This document shows positions 25,556 through 32,691 of a stretch of 32,691 nt of DNA, in pieces. The stretch covers positions 1 to 32,691 of the forward strand of contig JAJXZL010000034.1 in assembly GCA_021780075.1 (NCBI GenBank), read 5' to 3'. This DNA comes from Acidobacteriota bacterium (GTDB lineage Bacteria; Acidobacteriota; Terriglobia; Terriglobales; Acidobacteriaceae). The notes beneath the pieces were generated by a model. That model was given only the letters and a program-made list of their open reading frames with translations. It made no database searches and had not been told where the DNA came from. Made by a program: the position numbers and the translations under genes. Positions within the stretch are counted from its first letter, which is position 1. Each line of letters opens with the position of its first letter.

Positions 25556-27742
25556 CTACTGCGTTAACTCGGCCTCGTCCGCATGGGTGTAGGCTGCCGT
25601 GGGCACCTCGGCCAGCGGCAGTCCCGGGCCGTCCCACAGCAAGCGCACCGAACCCTCACTGGCAAAATGCAGACTCTCCATGCGGAACAGGTGCTTGCCG
25701 GCATGCAGGCCCAGCGATCCGCGCGCATAGCGCACGGCATTGCCCGGTGAGCCGCAAACCTGCGCGAAGGGCGGGCCGGTCTTGGCGACCTGCATGCCGT
25801 CAATCACCAGCCGCGCTCCGTCGCGCGCCATCAGGTGAAAGGTGTATCCACCGTCCGCGGGGATATCGATGTACCCTGTCCACACCGTCGCGTAGCGCGT
25901 GTAGCCCTGTGAGTCAGCCTGCAGTCCGGACGATTGGCCAGTGAAGACAGCCGTCTTCGTCGTCAGGTCCGGCAGCTCCGTCCACGCGCCGGGGTAGATG
26001 CGCCAGCGGAGGCCTGGCAGCAGCGCACCCTCAAGATGCATTGCGTCGTGCCATTGGGCCACGGCCACCAGTCCACGCGCGGCCCAGTCTTCGCGGCCAT
26101 CCTTGTCCTCGTCATGCAGCAGCACTCTGAAGCGCCCTGCGCCGTTGGCTCCGTCCAGCTCGGTTCCGTACGCGTCCTTGAAGCGGTGACGCACGCGGCG
26201 GCCGGTTGCTCCTGTTCCATCGCCAAAGAGCCAGGTAAAACGCGTGCACGGCGCGGGCAGTGCCGTGAAAGTCACCTCGTCGCCGGGGCCAAAGATGGGC
26301 GGATCTATGGTGAATGCTGCCAGCGGGCCGTGCGGGTCAGGAAACTTTGCGGGGGCTGCGCCGTCTGATGTGGCCAGCGGCAGGACAGGATTGCCGGTGA
26401 CGGGCGTCTGCCCGTACTTCACGTTGTCGAACGTGATATTTTTCACATCGCCCTTGAGCGTGGAGCGTGCCAGCGGCGGCTGATCCAGCGCCCAGATATT
26501 GTGGAAGGTGAACTCGTGCAGGCTGGGGTTTTCCTGCTCCATCTGCACCAGGGAGTACCAGTTGTCGAGGAACAGGTTCTCAAACGTGAAGCCCATGTGC
26601 TCGCCGCTGGCTCCATCCGCGCCCCAGAAGCCGAACAGCGCAAAGGTCTGCCCACAGGCTCCGATGCCCGCATGCAGAATGTCCGAGTCCCGCAGCGTGA
26701 AGTTCCGCGAGTTGTAAATCTTCTGCGGCCACCCGGCGCGCACGATGTTGGAGATACTGGTGGAGAGCACGCTGTGCTCGATGAGGATGTTTGCAACATC
26801 TTTACCGGGCCGCACCATGTCTTCTTCGCTGTAGCCGTCCCAGTTGCCCTGCATGGCAAAGACGTCGTCCGAGGCGCGCAAAAACGAGTTGCGCACAATC
26901 GTGTCGCCTCCGCCGAGCCAGTCCATGCCGTCCTGGTTTGCGTTGCCGGGGTTGCCGCCGATCACGCGCAGGTCGTCGAATCGAAAGCCTGTGGAGTCCT
27001 TCATCTGAATGGACCAGGTGCGCGAGCGAATAATGCAGGTAAGGCCGCTGATCTGCACGTCGCGGGCATCCATGGAGCCGATACAGTGCCAGTCCGGCTT
27101 CTGCATCCAGCCCTCGTCGTTATCGGGATCCTGGGGCCCGTCGTACACAATGGTGCCGCGCCCCAGCACCTTGACGCCGTGCACATTCCACAGGTTCAGG
27201 CTGCCGAAGAAAACCGCGCCGGGCGCAAGATAGAGTGTGTCGCCGCTCTTCGGGTTCAGGCTCTGGCGGTAAACGCCCGGCGGATAGACCTGCACGGCAG
27301 CACCTGGCTGCGGCGGCGCTGTGGGCTCACCGGCAAACAGGAACAACATGGAGGCATGATTCAGGAAGTCGCCGGGGCGCGAGATGGAAAGCTTGGCCGG
27401 CCCCGGCAGCTTGAAGCGAATCGTCTGCCCCTGGCGCACGGGCCTCAGGCCCAGCCGCCACGGTTCAATGTCCACGCCGCTGTCCCAGAAACCGGGTTGG
27501 GCGGCGGTAATCACCACCTGCACGGGACCTGTGACGTCAAAGCTGGCGAACTCATAACTGGCCGCAGCGTGCGCTACGTCGACCGGCTTGCCGTTTACCG
27601 TGACGGTGAAGTCGCTGGAGCGCATCTCCGGCGGAACAGGCACGGGCTGCACGCGCGGAGCTGCGAGGGCTGCGAGTGGAAACGCGAGCATGGCGACAAC
27701 CAGCGGGCGAAAGAAAAACAAGCAGACAGACCCCTGCAACAA
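25556..27742 (-). CDS. Secreted beta-helix glycosidase (GH28/GH49-like) with PKD-like and PA14 domains
   Basis: The 728-residue exported protein has a signal peptide (1-28, core FFFRPLVVAMLAFPLAALA) and an N-terminal beta-sandwich at about 40-145. A right-handed parallel beta-helix spans about 150-445. In the helix the acidic set D271 and D274 (NQDGMDW) with D292/D293 (ASDDVFAM) resembles the catalytic aspartates of polygalacturonase-like (GH28) and dextranase-like (GH49) enzymes. A PKD-like domain (about 475-545, with FGDG) and a PA14-like domain (about 575-715, ending LLWDGPG) follow and may bind polysaccharide. A TTG at 27742 is the likely start because it leaves a basic residue before the hydrophobic core. 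An ATG at 27691 is the alternative. The substrate is not determinable. It is 72 bases downstream of cysE. Confidence 0.75.
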   Translation of the reverse strand: MLQGSVCLFFFRPLVVAMLAFPLAALAAPRVQPVPVPPEMRSSDFTVTVNGKPVDVAHAAASYEFASFDVTGPVQVVITAAQPGFWDSGVDIEPWRLGLRPVRQGQTIRFKLPGPAKLSISRPGDFLNHASMLFLFAGEPTAPPQPGAAVQVYPPGVYRQSLNPKSGDTLYLAPGAVFFGSLNLWNVHGVKVLGRGTIVYDGPQDPDNDEGWMQKPDWHCIGSMDARDVQISGLTCIIRSRTWSIQMKDSTGFRFDDLRVIGGNPGNANQDGMDWLGGGDTIVRNSFLRASDDVFAMQGNWDGYSEEDMVRPGKDVANILIEHSVLSTSISNIVRAGWPQKIYNSRNFTLRDSDILHAGIGACGQTFALFGFWGADGASGEHMGFTFENLFLDNWYSLVQMEQENPSLHEFTFHNIWALDQPPLARSTLKGDVKNITFDNVKYGQTPVTGNPVLPLATSDGAAPAKFPDPHGPLAAFTIDPPIFGPGDEVTFTALPAPCTRFTWLFGDGTGATGRRVRHRFKDAYGTELDGANGAGRFRVLLHDEDKDGREDWAARGLVAVAQWHDAMHLEGALLPGLRWRIYPGAWTELPDLTTKTAVFTGQSSGLQADSQGYTRYATVWTGYIDIPADGGYTFHLMARDGARLVIDGMQVAKTGPPFAQVCGSPGNAVRYARGSLGLHAGKHLFRMESLHFASEGSVRLLWDGPGLPLAEVPTAAYTHADEAELTQ

Positions 27743-27814
27743 AGTGCGGACGAGTCCAATGTAGCACCGGGAACCGGCAGAAATCCCGCCAGGCGGTGGG
27801 CGCGGGTTGCCGCT

Positions 27815-28549
27815 TCAGATGCCTTCGCCCATGGAGACCAGGCCGTGCAACTGCTCCAGCTCATCGCGATAGGCAGAGCGCTCGGCTTCTTCCGCGGCGA
27901 ACGGCACGGCTTTCTGCCCCTGCGCGCCGAGTTGCTGCTCGAGCTGCTCCACGCGGGTGGAGAGAGCAATGAGCGCGTCCGAGAGCGGGTCCTTGATGTC
28001 GTGCGGGTCGGTAATGAGCACACGCTCACCGTTGCGATACACGATGTGCGCGGGCACACCCACGACGGTGGAGTTGGGCGGCACGTCTGTGAGCACCACG
28101 GAGCCCGCGCCCACGCGCGAGTTTGCGCCGACGGTGATATTGCCCAGGATGTTCGCGTTGTTGCCGATGAAGACGCCGTTGCAGACGGTGGGGTGGCGCT
28201 TGCCATGTCCCTTGCCTGTTCCGCCCAGCGTTACTCCCTGATAGATGGTGACGTCGCTGCCCACGATGGCGGTTTCGCCGATCACCACGCCGGCGGCATG
28301 ATCGATAAACAGGCGCGGCCCCAACAGCGCGCCTGGATGAATGTCAACGCCCGTGAAGAACCGGCCCACCTGCGAGAGCATGCGCGCCGGCAGCGGCAGA
28401 TGCGCGCGCCACAGGCCATGACTGACGCGATGAATCCACACTGCCCACAGGCCTGGATAGCAGAGCAGTACCTCCAGCCGGGAGCGCGCAGCGGGGTCTC
28501 GGTCCAGCACGGAGCGGATGTCTTCGCGGATACGGTCAAACAGTTCCAT
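27815..28549 (-). CDS. cysE: Serine O-acetyltransferase
   Basis: The 244-residue enzyme acetylates L-serine with acetyl-CoA, the first step of cysteine synthesis. An alpha-helical N-terminal domain (1-65) precedes a left-handed beta-helix of hexapeptide repeats (about 68-170). DIHPGA (H71) and [14 protein letters not shown] (D83/H84) are active-site motifs, and [10 protein letters not shown] and KRHPTV are the usual signatures. After the repeats comes an unusual roughly 50-residue Glu/Gln-rich helical extension (about 190-240). The protein ends in Gly-Glu-Gly-Ile, like the Ile-terminated tail that enters the CysK active site in the cysteine synthase complex. The ATG at 28549 is preferred over a TTG five codons upstream, and no strong Shine-Dalgarno is visible. 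Confidence 0.93.
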   Translation of the reverse strand: MELFDRIREDIRSVLDRDPAARSRLEVLLCYPGLWAVWIHRVSHGLWRAHLPLPARMLSQVGRFFTGVDIHPGALLGPRLFIDHAAGVVIGETAIVGSDVTIYQGVTLGGTGKGHGKRHPTVCNGVFIGNNANILGNITVGANSRVGAGSVVLTDVPPNSTVVGVPAHIVYRNGERVLITDPHDIKDPLSDALIALSTRVEQLEQQLGAQGQKAVPFAAEEAERSAYRDELEQLHGLVSMGEGI

Positions 28550-28571
28550 GAGAGTTGGATTCAACTATACT

Positions 28572-28600
28572 GGCCGGCGAAGCAACATGCTCCGCCGGCC
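28572..28600 (-). terminator. Hairpin between cysK and cysE
   Basis: An 8-bp GC-rich stem (GGCCGGCG with CGCCGGCC) continues, after one mismatch, as AGC/GCT around a 5-base loop. It sits eight bases after the cysK stop and before the cysE start. There is no U-run, so it may be a partial terminator or mRNA-processing element that lowers cysE expression. Confidence 0.4.
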
Positions 28601-28607
28601 GTTCCGA

Positions 28608-29582
28608 TTACAGCGTTACAGGATGCGTGGGCAGGGCGATCGCCTCCTGACGCAGCGGCTCAAACGCCACGCTGGAAAGATAACGCTCGCCGAAGCTGGG
28701 CAGGACCGCCACGATGAGCTTGCCTGCGTTCTCAGGCCGGGCAGCCACCTTGAGCGCCGCGACCACAGCCGCTCCCGAGGAGATGCCGACGAAGAGGCCC
28801 TCCTCACGCGGCAGCCTGCGCGCCATCTCGATGGACTCCTCGTTGGTAACCTGAATCACCTCGTCGATCAGTTTCGTATCAAGCACGCCGGGCACAAAAC
28901 CGGCGCCGAGGCCCTGAATCTTGTGCGGCCCGGGCTTGCCGCCGCTCAACACCGCGCTGTCGGTGGGCTCCACGGCAATCGCCTTGAACTGCGGCTTCTT
29001 CGCCTTGATGTACTTGGCCACGCCGGTCAGCGTACCGCCAGTGCCCACGCCCGAGATGAGGAAGTCCGCTTTGCCATCGGTGTCGTTCCAGATCTCAGGG
29101 CCGGTGGTGGCAAAGTGAATCGCGGGATTTGCAGGATTGTCGAACTGCTGCAGGATGTATCCGTTCGGCGTGGCCGCCTGGATCTCATTCGCCTTGGCGA
29201 TCGCGCCCTTCATGCCGCTGGCGCCGGGGGTCAGCACAATCTCCGCGCCAAACGCCTTGAGCAGCACGCGCCGCTCGACGGTCATCGTATCCGGCATGGT
29301 CAGGATGATTTTGTAGCCCTTGACCGCCGCCACAAACGCCAGCGCAATGCCGGTGTTGCCGCTGGTGGGCTCAATCAGCACGGTCTTGCCCGGCGTAATG
29401 CGGCCGGACTTCTCGGCATCCTCAATCATCGCCAGGCCGATGCGGTCTTTCACGCTGCCCACCGGATTCTGACTTTCCATCTTGACGACCACCGTGGCCG
29501 GCAAACCCGCCGCCACACGATTCAGGCGCACCAACGGGGTGCCCCCAATCAACTCAGTCACATTCGCGGCAATACGCGCCAT
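28608..29582 (-). CDS. cysK: Cysteine synthase A (O-acetylserine sulfhydrylase)
   Basis: The 324-residue fold-type II PLP enzyme makes cysteine from O-acetylserine and sulfide. K45 in [11 protein letters not shown] is the PLP lysine. The TSGNTG loop at 73-78 binds the substrate carboxylate. [10 protein letters not shown] at about 178-187 binds the PLP phosphate, and GISSGAA carries the pyridine-contact serine. The ATG at 29582 has AAGGAG about six bases upstream. It is the first gene of a cysK-cysE pair, 58 bases before cysE. Confidence 0.96.
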   Translation of the reverse strand: MARIAANVTELIGGTPLVRLNRVAAGLPATVVVKMESQNPVGSVKDRIGLAMIEDAEKSGRITPGKTVLIEPTSGNTGIALAFVAAVKGYKIILTMPDTMTVERRVLLKAFGAEIVLTPGASGMKGAIAKANEIQAATPNGYILQQFDNPANPAIHFATTGPEIWNDTDGKADFLISGVGTGGTLTGVAKYIKAKKPQFKAIAVEPTDSAVLSGGKPGPHKIQGLGAGFVPGVLDTKLIDEVIQVTNEESIEMARRLPREEGLFVGISSGAAVVAALKVAARPENAGKLIVAVLPSFGERYLSSVAFEPLRQEAIALPTHPVTL

Positions 29583-29991
29583 GTTCTTCTCCTTTTTTGT
29601 ACGTCCGCAAACGCCATGGGGACGTGGATTCCGGGATTGCAGGGGATGTTGGCCAGGCTAGCTGGCAGGGAAATGCGTGCGCGACTCAGGCACACTGCTG
29701 CATCGTGGCAGACACCGGAACGGCGTTAGCGACATCGACGCATATATACAGCCTAGACCTGCCGCGCTCGTTATGGCAAGTCTCGCGCTCGCAATGATGC
29801 CGCGGCGCGATGAAATTCAGCCGTCCCCAGGCCGTGTTCAGCGTCGTCGCAAACGCGAGCCACACCCAGTCGGGAGCCATCATCCAGGCCCATGTTTCAT
29901 CTTCGCTCGACGCGAGGCGCCTACGGCCACTATCCTGTTAAGTTGCGCGGGTTTTACGCGAAGGTGAAACTCGCAGCACCTCATTTACACC
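29583..29991. other. Divergent intergenic region between cysK and thrS
   Basis: This 409-base stretch holds the promoters of cysK (minus) and thrS (plus). I see no RNA gene, no convincing open frame and no T-box leader. The only A/T-rich spot is CATATATACA near 29740, which could be part of a cysK promoter, but no paired box is evident. Confidence 0.4.
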
Positions 29992-32025
29992 ATGAACAAG
30001 CCAATGATCGCCGTGCATCTGCCCGATGGGGCCATTCGCGAAGTGCCTTCCGGCACAACGCCGCTTGAGATTGCCAACTCCATTTCGCCGCGCCTGGCGG
30101 CAGCCAGCGTGGTGGCGCGCCTGATTCCCCTCACCGGCGCTGCCGCGCTCAAGGCCTCTGAAGACACGCCGTCAGAAGCCGCCATGTACGCCACCGAGGA
30201 CGCCTCCGCGCCACGCCTCGTCGACCTCTCCACGCCGCTCACGGCTGACACGCGCCTGGAACTGGTGACCGAGAAGGATCCCGAAGCGCTGAAGGTGGTG
30301 CGCCACTCCGCCGCGCACGTGCTGGCCACGGCGGTGCTTGAGCTTTTTCCTGAGACGAAGTTGGGTCACGGTCCAGCCACCGACGCTGGTTTCTTCTATG
30401 ACTTTTATCGCGAAAAGCCCTTCACGCCAGAGGACCTCGCCGCCATCGAGGCCAAGATGGCAGAGGTGGTAGCGCGTGACGAACCGTTCCTGCATGAATT
30501 TGCTCCAAGGGAAAAGAGCCTGGAAGATTTTGAAAAAGACGGCGACTTCATGAAGACGCACTTCGTGACGAAATTCACGGAGCCGGGTTCGCAGGTGAGC
30601 TTCTATCGGAACGGCAAGTTTGTGGACTTCTGCCGCGGGCCGCACGTGCCCTCGACGGGCCGCGTGAAGGCCGTAAAAGTGACCAGCCTGGCCGGAGCTT
30701 ACTGGCTGGGCGACGAGAAGAATCCGCAACTGCAGCGCATCTATGGCACGGCCTTCTTCTCGCAGAAAGATCTCGATGCGCACTTTGCGCGGCTTGAAGA
30801 GGCCGCCCGCCGCGACCATCGCGTGCTGGGCAAGCAGCTCGACCTCTTCAGCATTCAGGAGCTGGCCGGCGCGGGCCTCATCTTCTGGCATCCCAAGGGC
30901 GCCATGATCCGCAAGATCATGGAAGACTGGATGCGCGAGGAGTGCATTCGCCGCGGCTATCAGCTTGTTTACACGCCGCACGTGGCGCGCGTGAACCTGT
31001 GGCAGACCTCCGGCCATGAGGGCTTCTACTCGCAAAACATGTTCACGCCGATGGAACTGGACGATGCGAACTATCGCATGAAGCCGATGAACTGTCCGTT
31101 CCACATTCTCATCTACAAGAACTCGCCGAAGAGCTACCGTGACCTGCCCGCGCGCTATGCCGAGCTGGGCAACGTCTACCGCTACGAGCGCTCCGGCACC
31201 ATGCACGGCCTGTTGCGCGTGCGCGGCTTTACGCAGGACGACGCGCACATCTTCTGCACTCCCGGCCAGATTGAAGACGAAGTTGTCGCCTGCATCGACT
31301 TTGCCGAGGCGGTGCTGAAGACCTTTGGCTTCTCGGAGTTCAAGGTCGAGCTTTCGACATGGGATCCCAACGACCGTGCCCACTACGCTGGCTCCGACGA
31401 GAACTGGAATCTCGCCGTCGGCTCGTTGCAGCGCGCGCTGGACCGGAAGGGCATCAAGTACAAGACCATCCCCGGCGAAGCCGCCTTCTACGGCCCCAAG
31501 ATCGATGTGAAGCTTGTCGATGTGCTGGGCCGCCTGTGGCAGCTCTCGACGGTGCAGTTCGACTTCAACCTGCCCGCCCGCTTCGAACTGGAATACGTGG
31601 GCGAGGACGGCGAGCGCCATCAGCCGGTGATGGTGCACCGCGCGCTCTTTGGGTCAGTAGAGAGATTTTTCGGCGTGCTCATCGAGCACTATGCGGGGGC
31701 CTTCCCGCTATGGCTCGCGCCCGTGCAGATTGGCCTGGTGCCGATCAGCGAGCGGCATCTGGAATACGCGAAGAAGGTCGAAGCCGAACTCAAGGCCGCC
31801 GGCCTGCGCGTGGAAGTGGACGCGCGCAATGAAAAGATGAATGCCAAGATCCGCGACTTCGCCAACCAGAAGATACCCTACATCCTCGTCTTCGGCGACA
31901 AGGAAGAAGCGGCCGGCACGGTGAGCGTGCGCACGCGCGGCAAGGGCGACCAGGGCTCCGTGCCGCTGGCGGACTTTATCGCAACGTGCGAGGCGCTGGT
32001 GGCCGCACAGTCCACCGAGCTCTAG
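29992..32025 (+). CDS. thrS: Threonyl-tRNA synthetase
   Basis: The 677-residue class II synthetase charges tRNA-Thr. An N-terminal TGS domain (1-about 80) is followed by the editing domain (HSAAHVLATAVLELFP, with the second HXXXH-region cysteine site near CRGPHVP), the catalytic core and a C-terminal anticodon-binding domain (PVQIGLVPIS onward). The zinc ligands C368 (MNCPFH), H405 (MHGLLRVRGF) and H549 (VHRALFGS) are all present. It is about 35 residues longer than the E. coli enzyme (642), mainly in the region joining the TGS and editing domains (LKASEDTPSEAAMYATED). Its TAG stop overlaps the stop of a convergent coding fragment (CTAG). The usual infC-rpmI-rplT neighbours are absent. Confidence 0.97.
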   Translation: MNKPMIAVHLPDGAIREVPSGTTPLEIANSISPRLAAASVVARLIPLTGAAALKASEDTPSEAAMYATEDASAPRLVDLSTPLTADTRLELVTEKDPEALKVVRHSAAHVLATAVLELFPETKLGHGPATDAGFFYDFYREKPFTPEDLAAIEAKMAEVVARDEPFLHEFAPREKSLEDFEKDGDFMKTHFVTKFTEPGSQVSFYRNGKFVDFCRGPHVPSTGRVKAVKVTSLAGAYWLGDEKNPQLQRIYGTAFFSQKDLDAHFARLEEAARRDHRVLGKQLDLFSIQELAGAGLIFWHPKGAMIRKIMEDWMREECIRRGYQLVYTPHVARVNLWQTSGHEGFYSQNMFTPMELDDANYRMKPMNCPFHILIYKNSPKSYRDLPARYAELGNVYRYERSGTMHGLLRVRGFTQDDAHIFCTPGQIEDEVVACIDFAEAVLKTFGFSEFKVELSTWDPNDRAHYAGSDENWNLAVGSLQRALDRKGIKYKTIPGEAAFYGPKIDVKLVDVLGRLWQLSTVQFDFNLPARFELEYVGEDGERHQPVMVHRALFGSVERFFGVLIEHYAGAFPLWLAPVQIGLVPISERHLEYAKKVEAELKAAGLRVEVDARNEKMNAKIRDFANQKIPYILVFGDKEEAAGTVSVRTRGKGDQGSVPLADFIATCEALVAAQSTEL

Positions 32026-32420
32026 GCGGTTTTGATTCGAGGCCCGCTCACGCTGCCCGGACGGATGGTGTTACGCTCGAAAATCCGGCCAGACGGGAGC
32101 CACGGCGCGGCGGGCGTGATGTACAGCTCGTCGGGGAACGCGCCCCCGTAGGCGACGGCGAGATACACGTTGCCCTGCACGATGCCTGCGTTCAATTCCA
32201 GCACCTGAGGCGTGCTGGTGACTGTGCTTGGCTGCAGCAGGGGCCCTTGCGTGCCGGTTCCTGTGGAGCTAATCGACTCATACGCAGCGTAGAGCCGTGC
32301 GCCGGGATGCCTTCATCTCCAATCATGCGATCCGGTGGCCCGGCGTAGAAAGAAGTGAGCTTCTTCGTAGAAGGATTGGATTCCTCTCTAAGCGAAGGCA
32401 GGGAGGGGAACGAACATCTC
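32022..32420 (-). pseudogene. Decayed or frameshifted coding fragment of unknown family
   Basis: On the minus strand a protein-like frame ends at 32022. Read back from there it is open for 96 codons to a TGA at 32315..32313, with segments such as ARLYAAYESISSTG, VYLAVAYGGAFPDELYI and GRIFERNTIRPGSV. No ordinary start fits this, the first GTG being well inside at 32204. Just upstream, another frame (about 32300-32420) reads SFYAGPPDRMIGDEGIP and could continue into the first after a one-base shift near 32310. This suggests a gene remnant with a frameshift or a lost N-terminus. I do not recognise the family. An alternative is a short functional gene starting at GTG 32204 (60 residues). Confidence 0.4.
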
Positions 32421-32545
32421 ATTTCAGCTGTGCTTCTTTTTGAGCGTTGGCTTCACCTCGCTTGACAAGGCCGATCGTATCTCAGCTTTCCAAAAACAAC
32501 GACGGCTGCCAGTTAATCTGTAAGAGCCAATTGCAGAATGGGCGT

Positions 32546-32575
32546 AAAGGCCTGGCACAAGATGATCAGGCCTTT
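32546..32575 (-). terminator. Hairpin downstream of the SHOCT gene
   Basis: A perfect 9-bp stem (AAAGGCCTG with CAGGCCTTT) has a 12-base loop. It lies 12 bases past the stop of the minus-strand gene at the right edge. Only a short U-run follows, so it is a modest candidate terminator. Confidence 0.38.
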
Positions 32576-32586
32576 GGCCTCCGGAA

Positions 32587-32691
32587 CTACAGGCTTTTCA
32601 ATATTGCAGCCCTCTTCTGCTCGAACTCTTGTTTGGTGATCAGCCCCCTTTTGTAGAGATCGCTCAGTTCCTTGAGCCGGGCCTCGGGCGA
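32587..32691 (-). CDS. C-terminus of a SHOCT-domain protein, cut by the right edge
   Basis: The last 34 codons of a minus-strand gene are visible and end at TAG 32589..32587. They read RLKELSDLYKRGLITKQEFE, then QKRAAILKSL. This is the short C-terminal SHOCT motif (hydrophobic helix, K-G-hydrophobic-I-T-x-x-E-F, second helix), which usually sits at the end of small bacterial membrane or signalling proteins. What precedes it lies outside the window, so the function is unknown. Confidence 0.72.
   Translation of the reverse strand, partial: SPEARLKELSDLYKRGLITKQEFEQKRAAILKSL

Noticed and set aside
26501..28717. Plus-strand open frame of 738 codons opposite the glycosidase and cysE
   Set aside because: It spans two genes and their spacer on the other strand and has no recognisable domain or ribosome site. 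It is a codon-bias shadow.
29700..29991. T-box or other amino-acid-responsive leader upstream of thrS
   Set aside because: No T-box sequence (such as TGGNACCGCG) or paired specifier and antiterminator hairpins can be seen, and such leaders are mostly in Firmicutes.
30172..31638. Minus-strand open frame of 488 codons inside thrS
   Set aside because: It is fully antisense to a universally conserved synthetase and shows shadow-type composition.

Overview
The window looks like ordinary chromosome of a GC-rich Gram-negative bacterium. I infer Acidobacteriota (Terriglobia-like) from the style of the RND efflux clusters, the codon usage and the gene mix. No rRNA, tRNA or marker phylogeny is available to confirm this. 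I see no phage, transposase, CRISPR array or RNA gene. Coding density is high, and most large open frames opposite the real genes are GC-rich shadows.

Layout. Positions 1-4800 hold housekeeping and accessory single genes. These are a possible gene start cut by the left edge, a VIT-family metal transporter, a divergent radical SAM protein with extra C-terminal cysteines, an M29 aminopeptidase, a periplasmic DsbA-like thioredoxin-fold protein, a 35-residue membrane peptide and a cold-shock protein. Positions 5035-10581 form a plus-strand metabolic block. A PLP group II decarboxylase is tightly coupled to an aldose-1-epimerase-like gene and a galactokinase; an alpha-glucan phosphorylase follows and ends at a strong terminator. 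Positions 10652-25457 hold two divergent RND efflux systems. On the minus strand is an MdtABC-type adaptor plus two permeases. On the plus strand is an HAE1-type permease, an adaptor and a NodT/OprM-type outer-membrane lipoprotein. About 800 bases without a convincing gene separate them, and no regulator gene is visible. Positions 25556-29582 (minus) hold a secreted right-handed beta-helix glycosidase with PKD-like and PA14 domains, serine O-acetyltransferase (cysE) and cysteine synthase (cysK). Positions 29992-32025 (plus) encode threonyl-tRNA synthetase. The right end holds a decayed or truncated minus-strand coding fragment and the C-terminus of a SHOCT-domain protein.

How the genes work together. 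The decarboxylase/epimerase/galactokinase group suggests hexose (galactose) entry with an unassigned decarboxylation step, and the phosphorylase mobilises storage glucan. The only outer-membrane factor in the efflux block is in the plus-strand operon, so the MdtABC-like system may borrow it. CysK and CysE are adjacent, and CysE ends in Gly-Glu-Gly-Ile, the type of tail that anchors the cysteine synthase complex.

The least ordinary signals are these. Two of the three RND permeases have low-complexity Ala/Pro/Thr-rich insertions at what appears to be the same docking-domain loop. The HAE1-type permease lacks the usual TM10 lysine. The radical SAM protein has an orphan SPASM-like arrangement. 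A broken coding fragment lies after thrS. I did not find convincing evidence of a wholly new multi-gene system.
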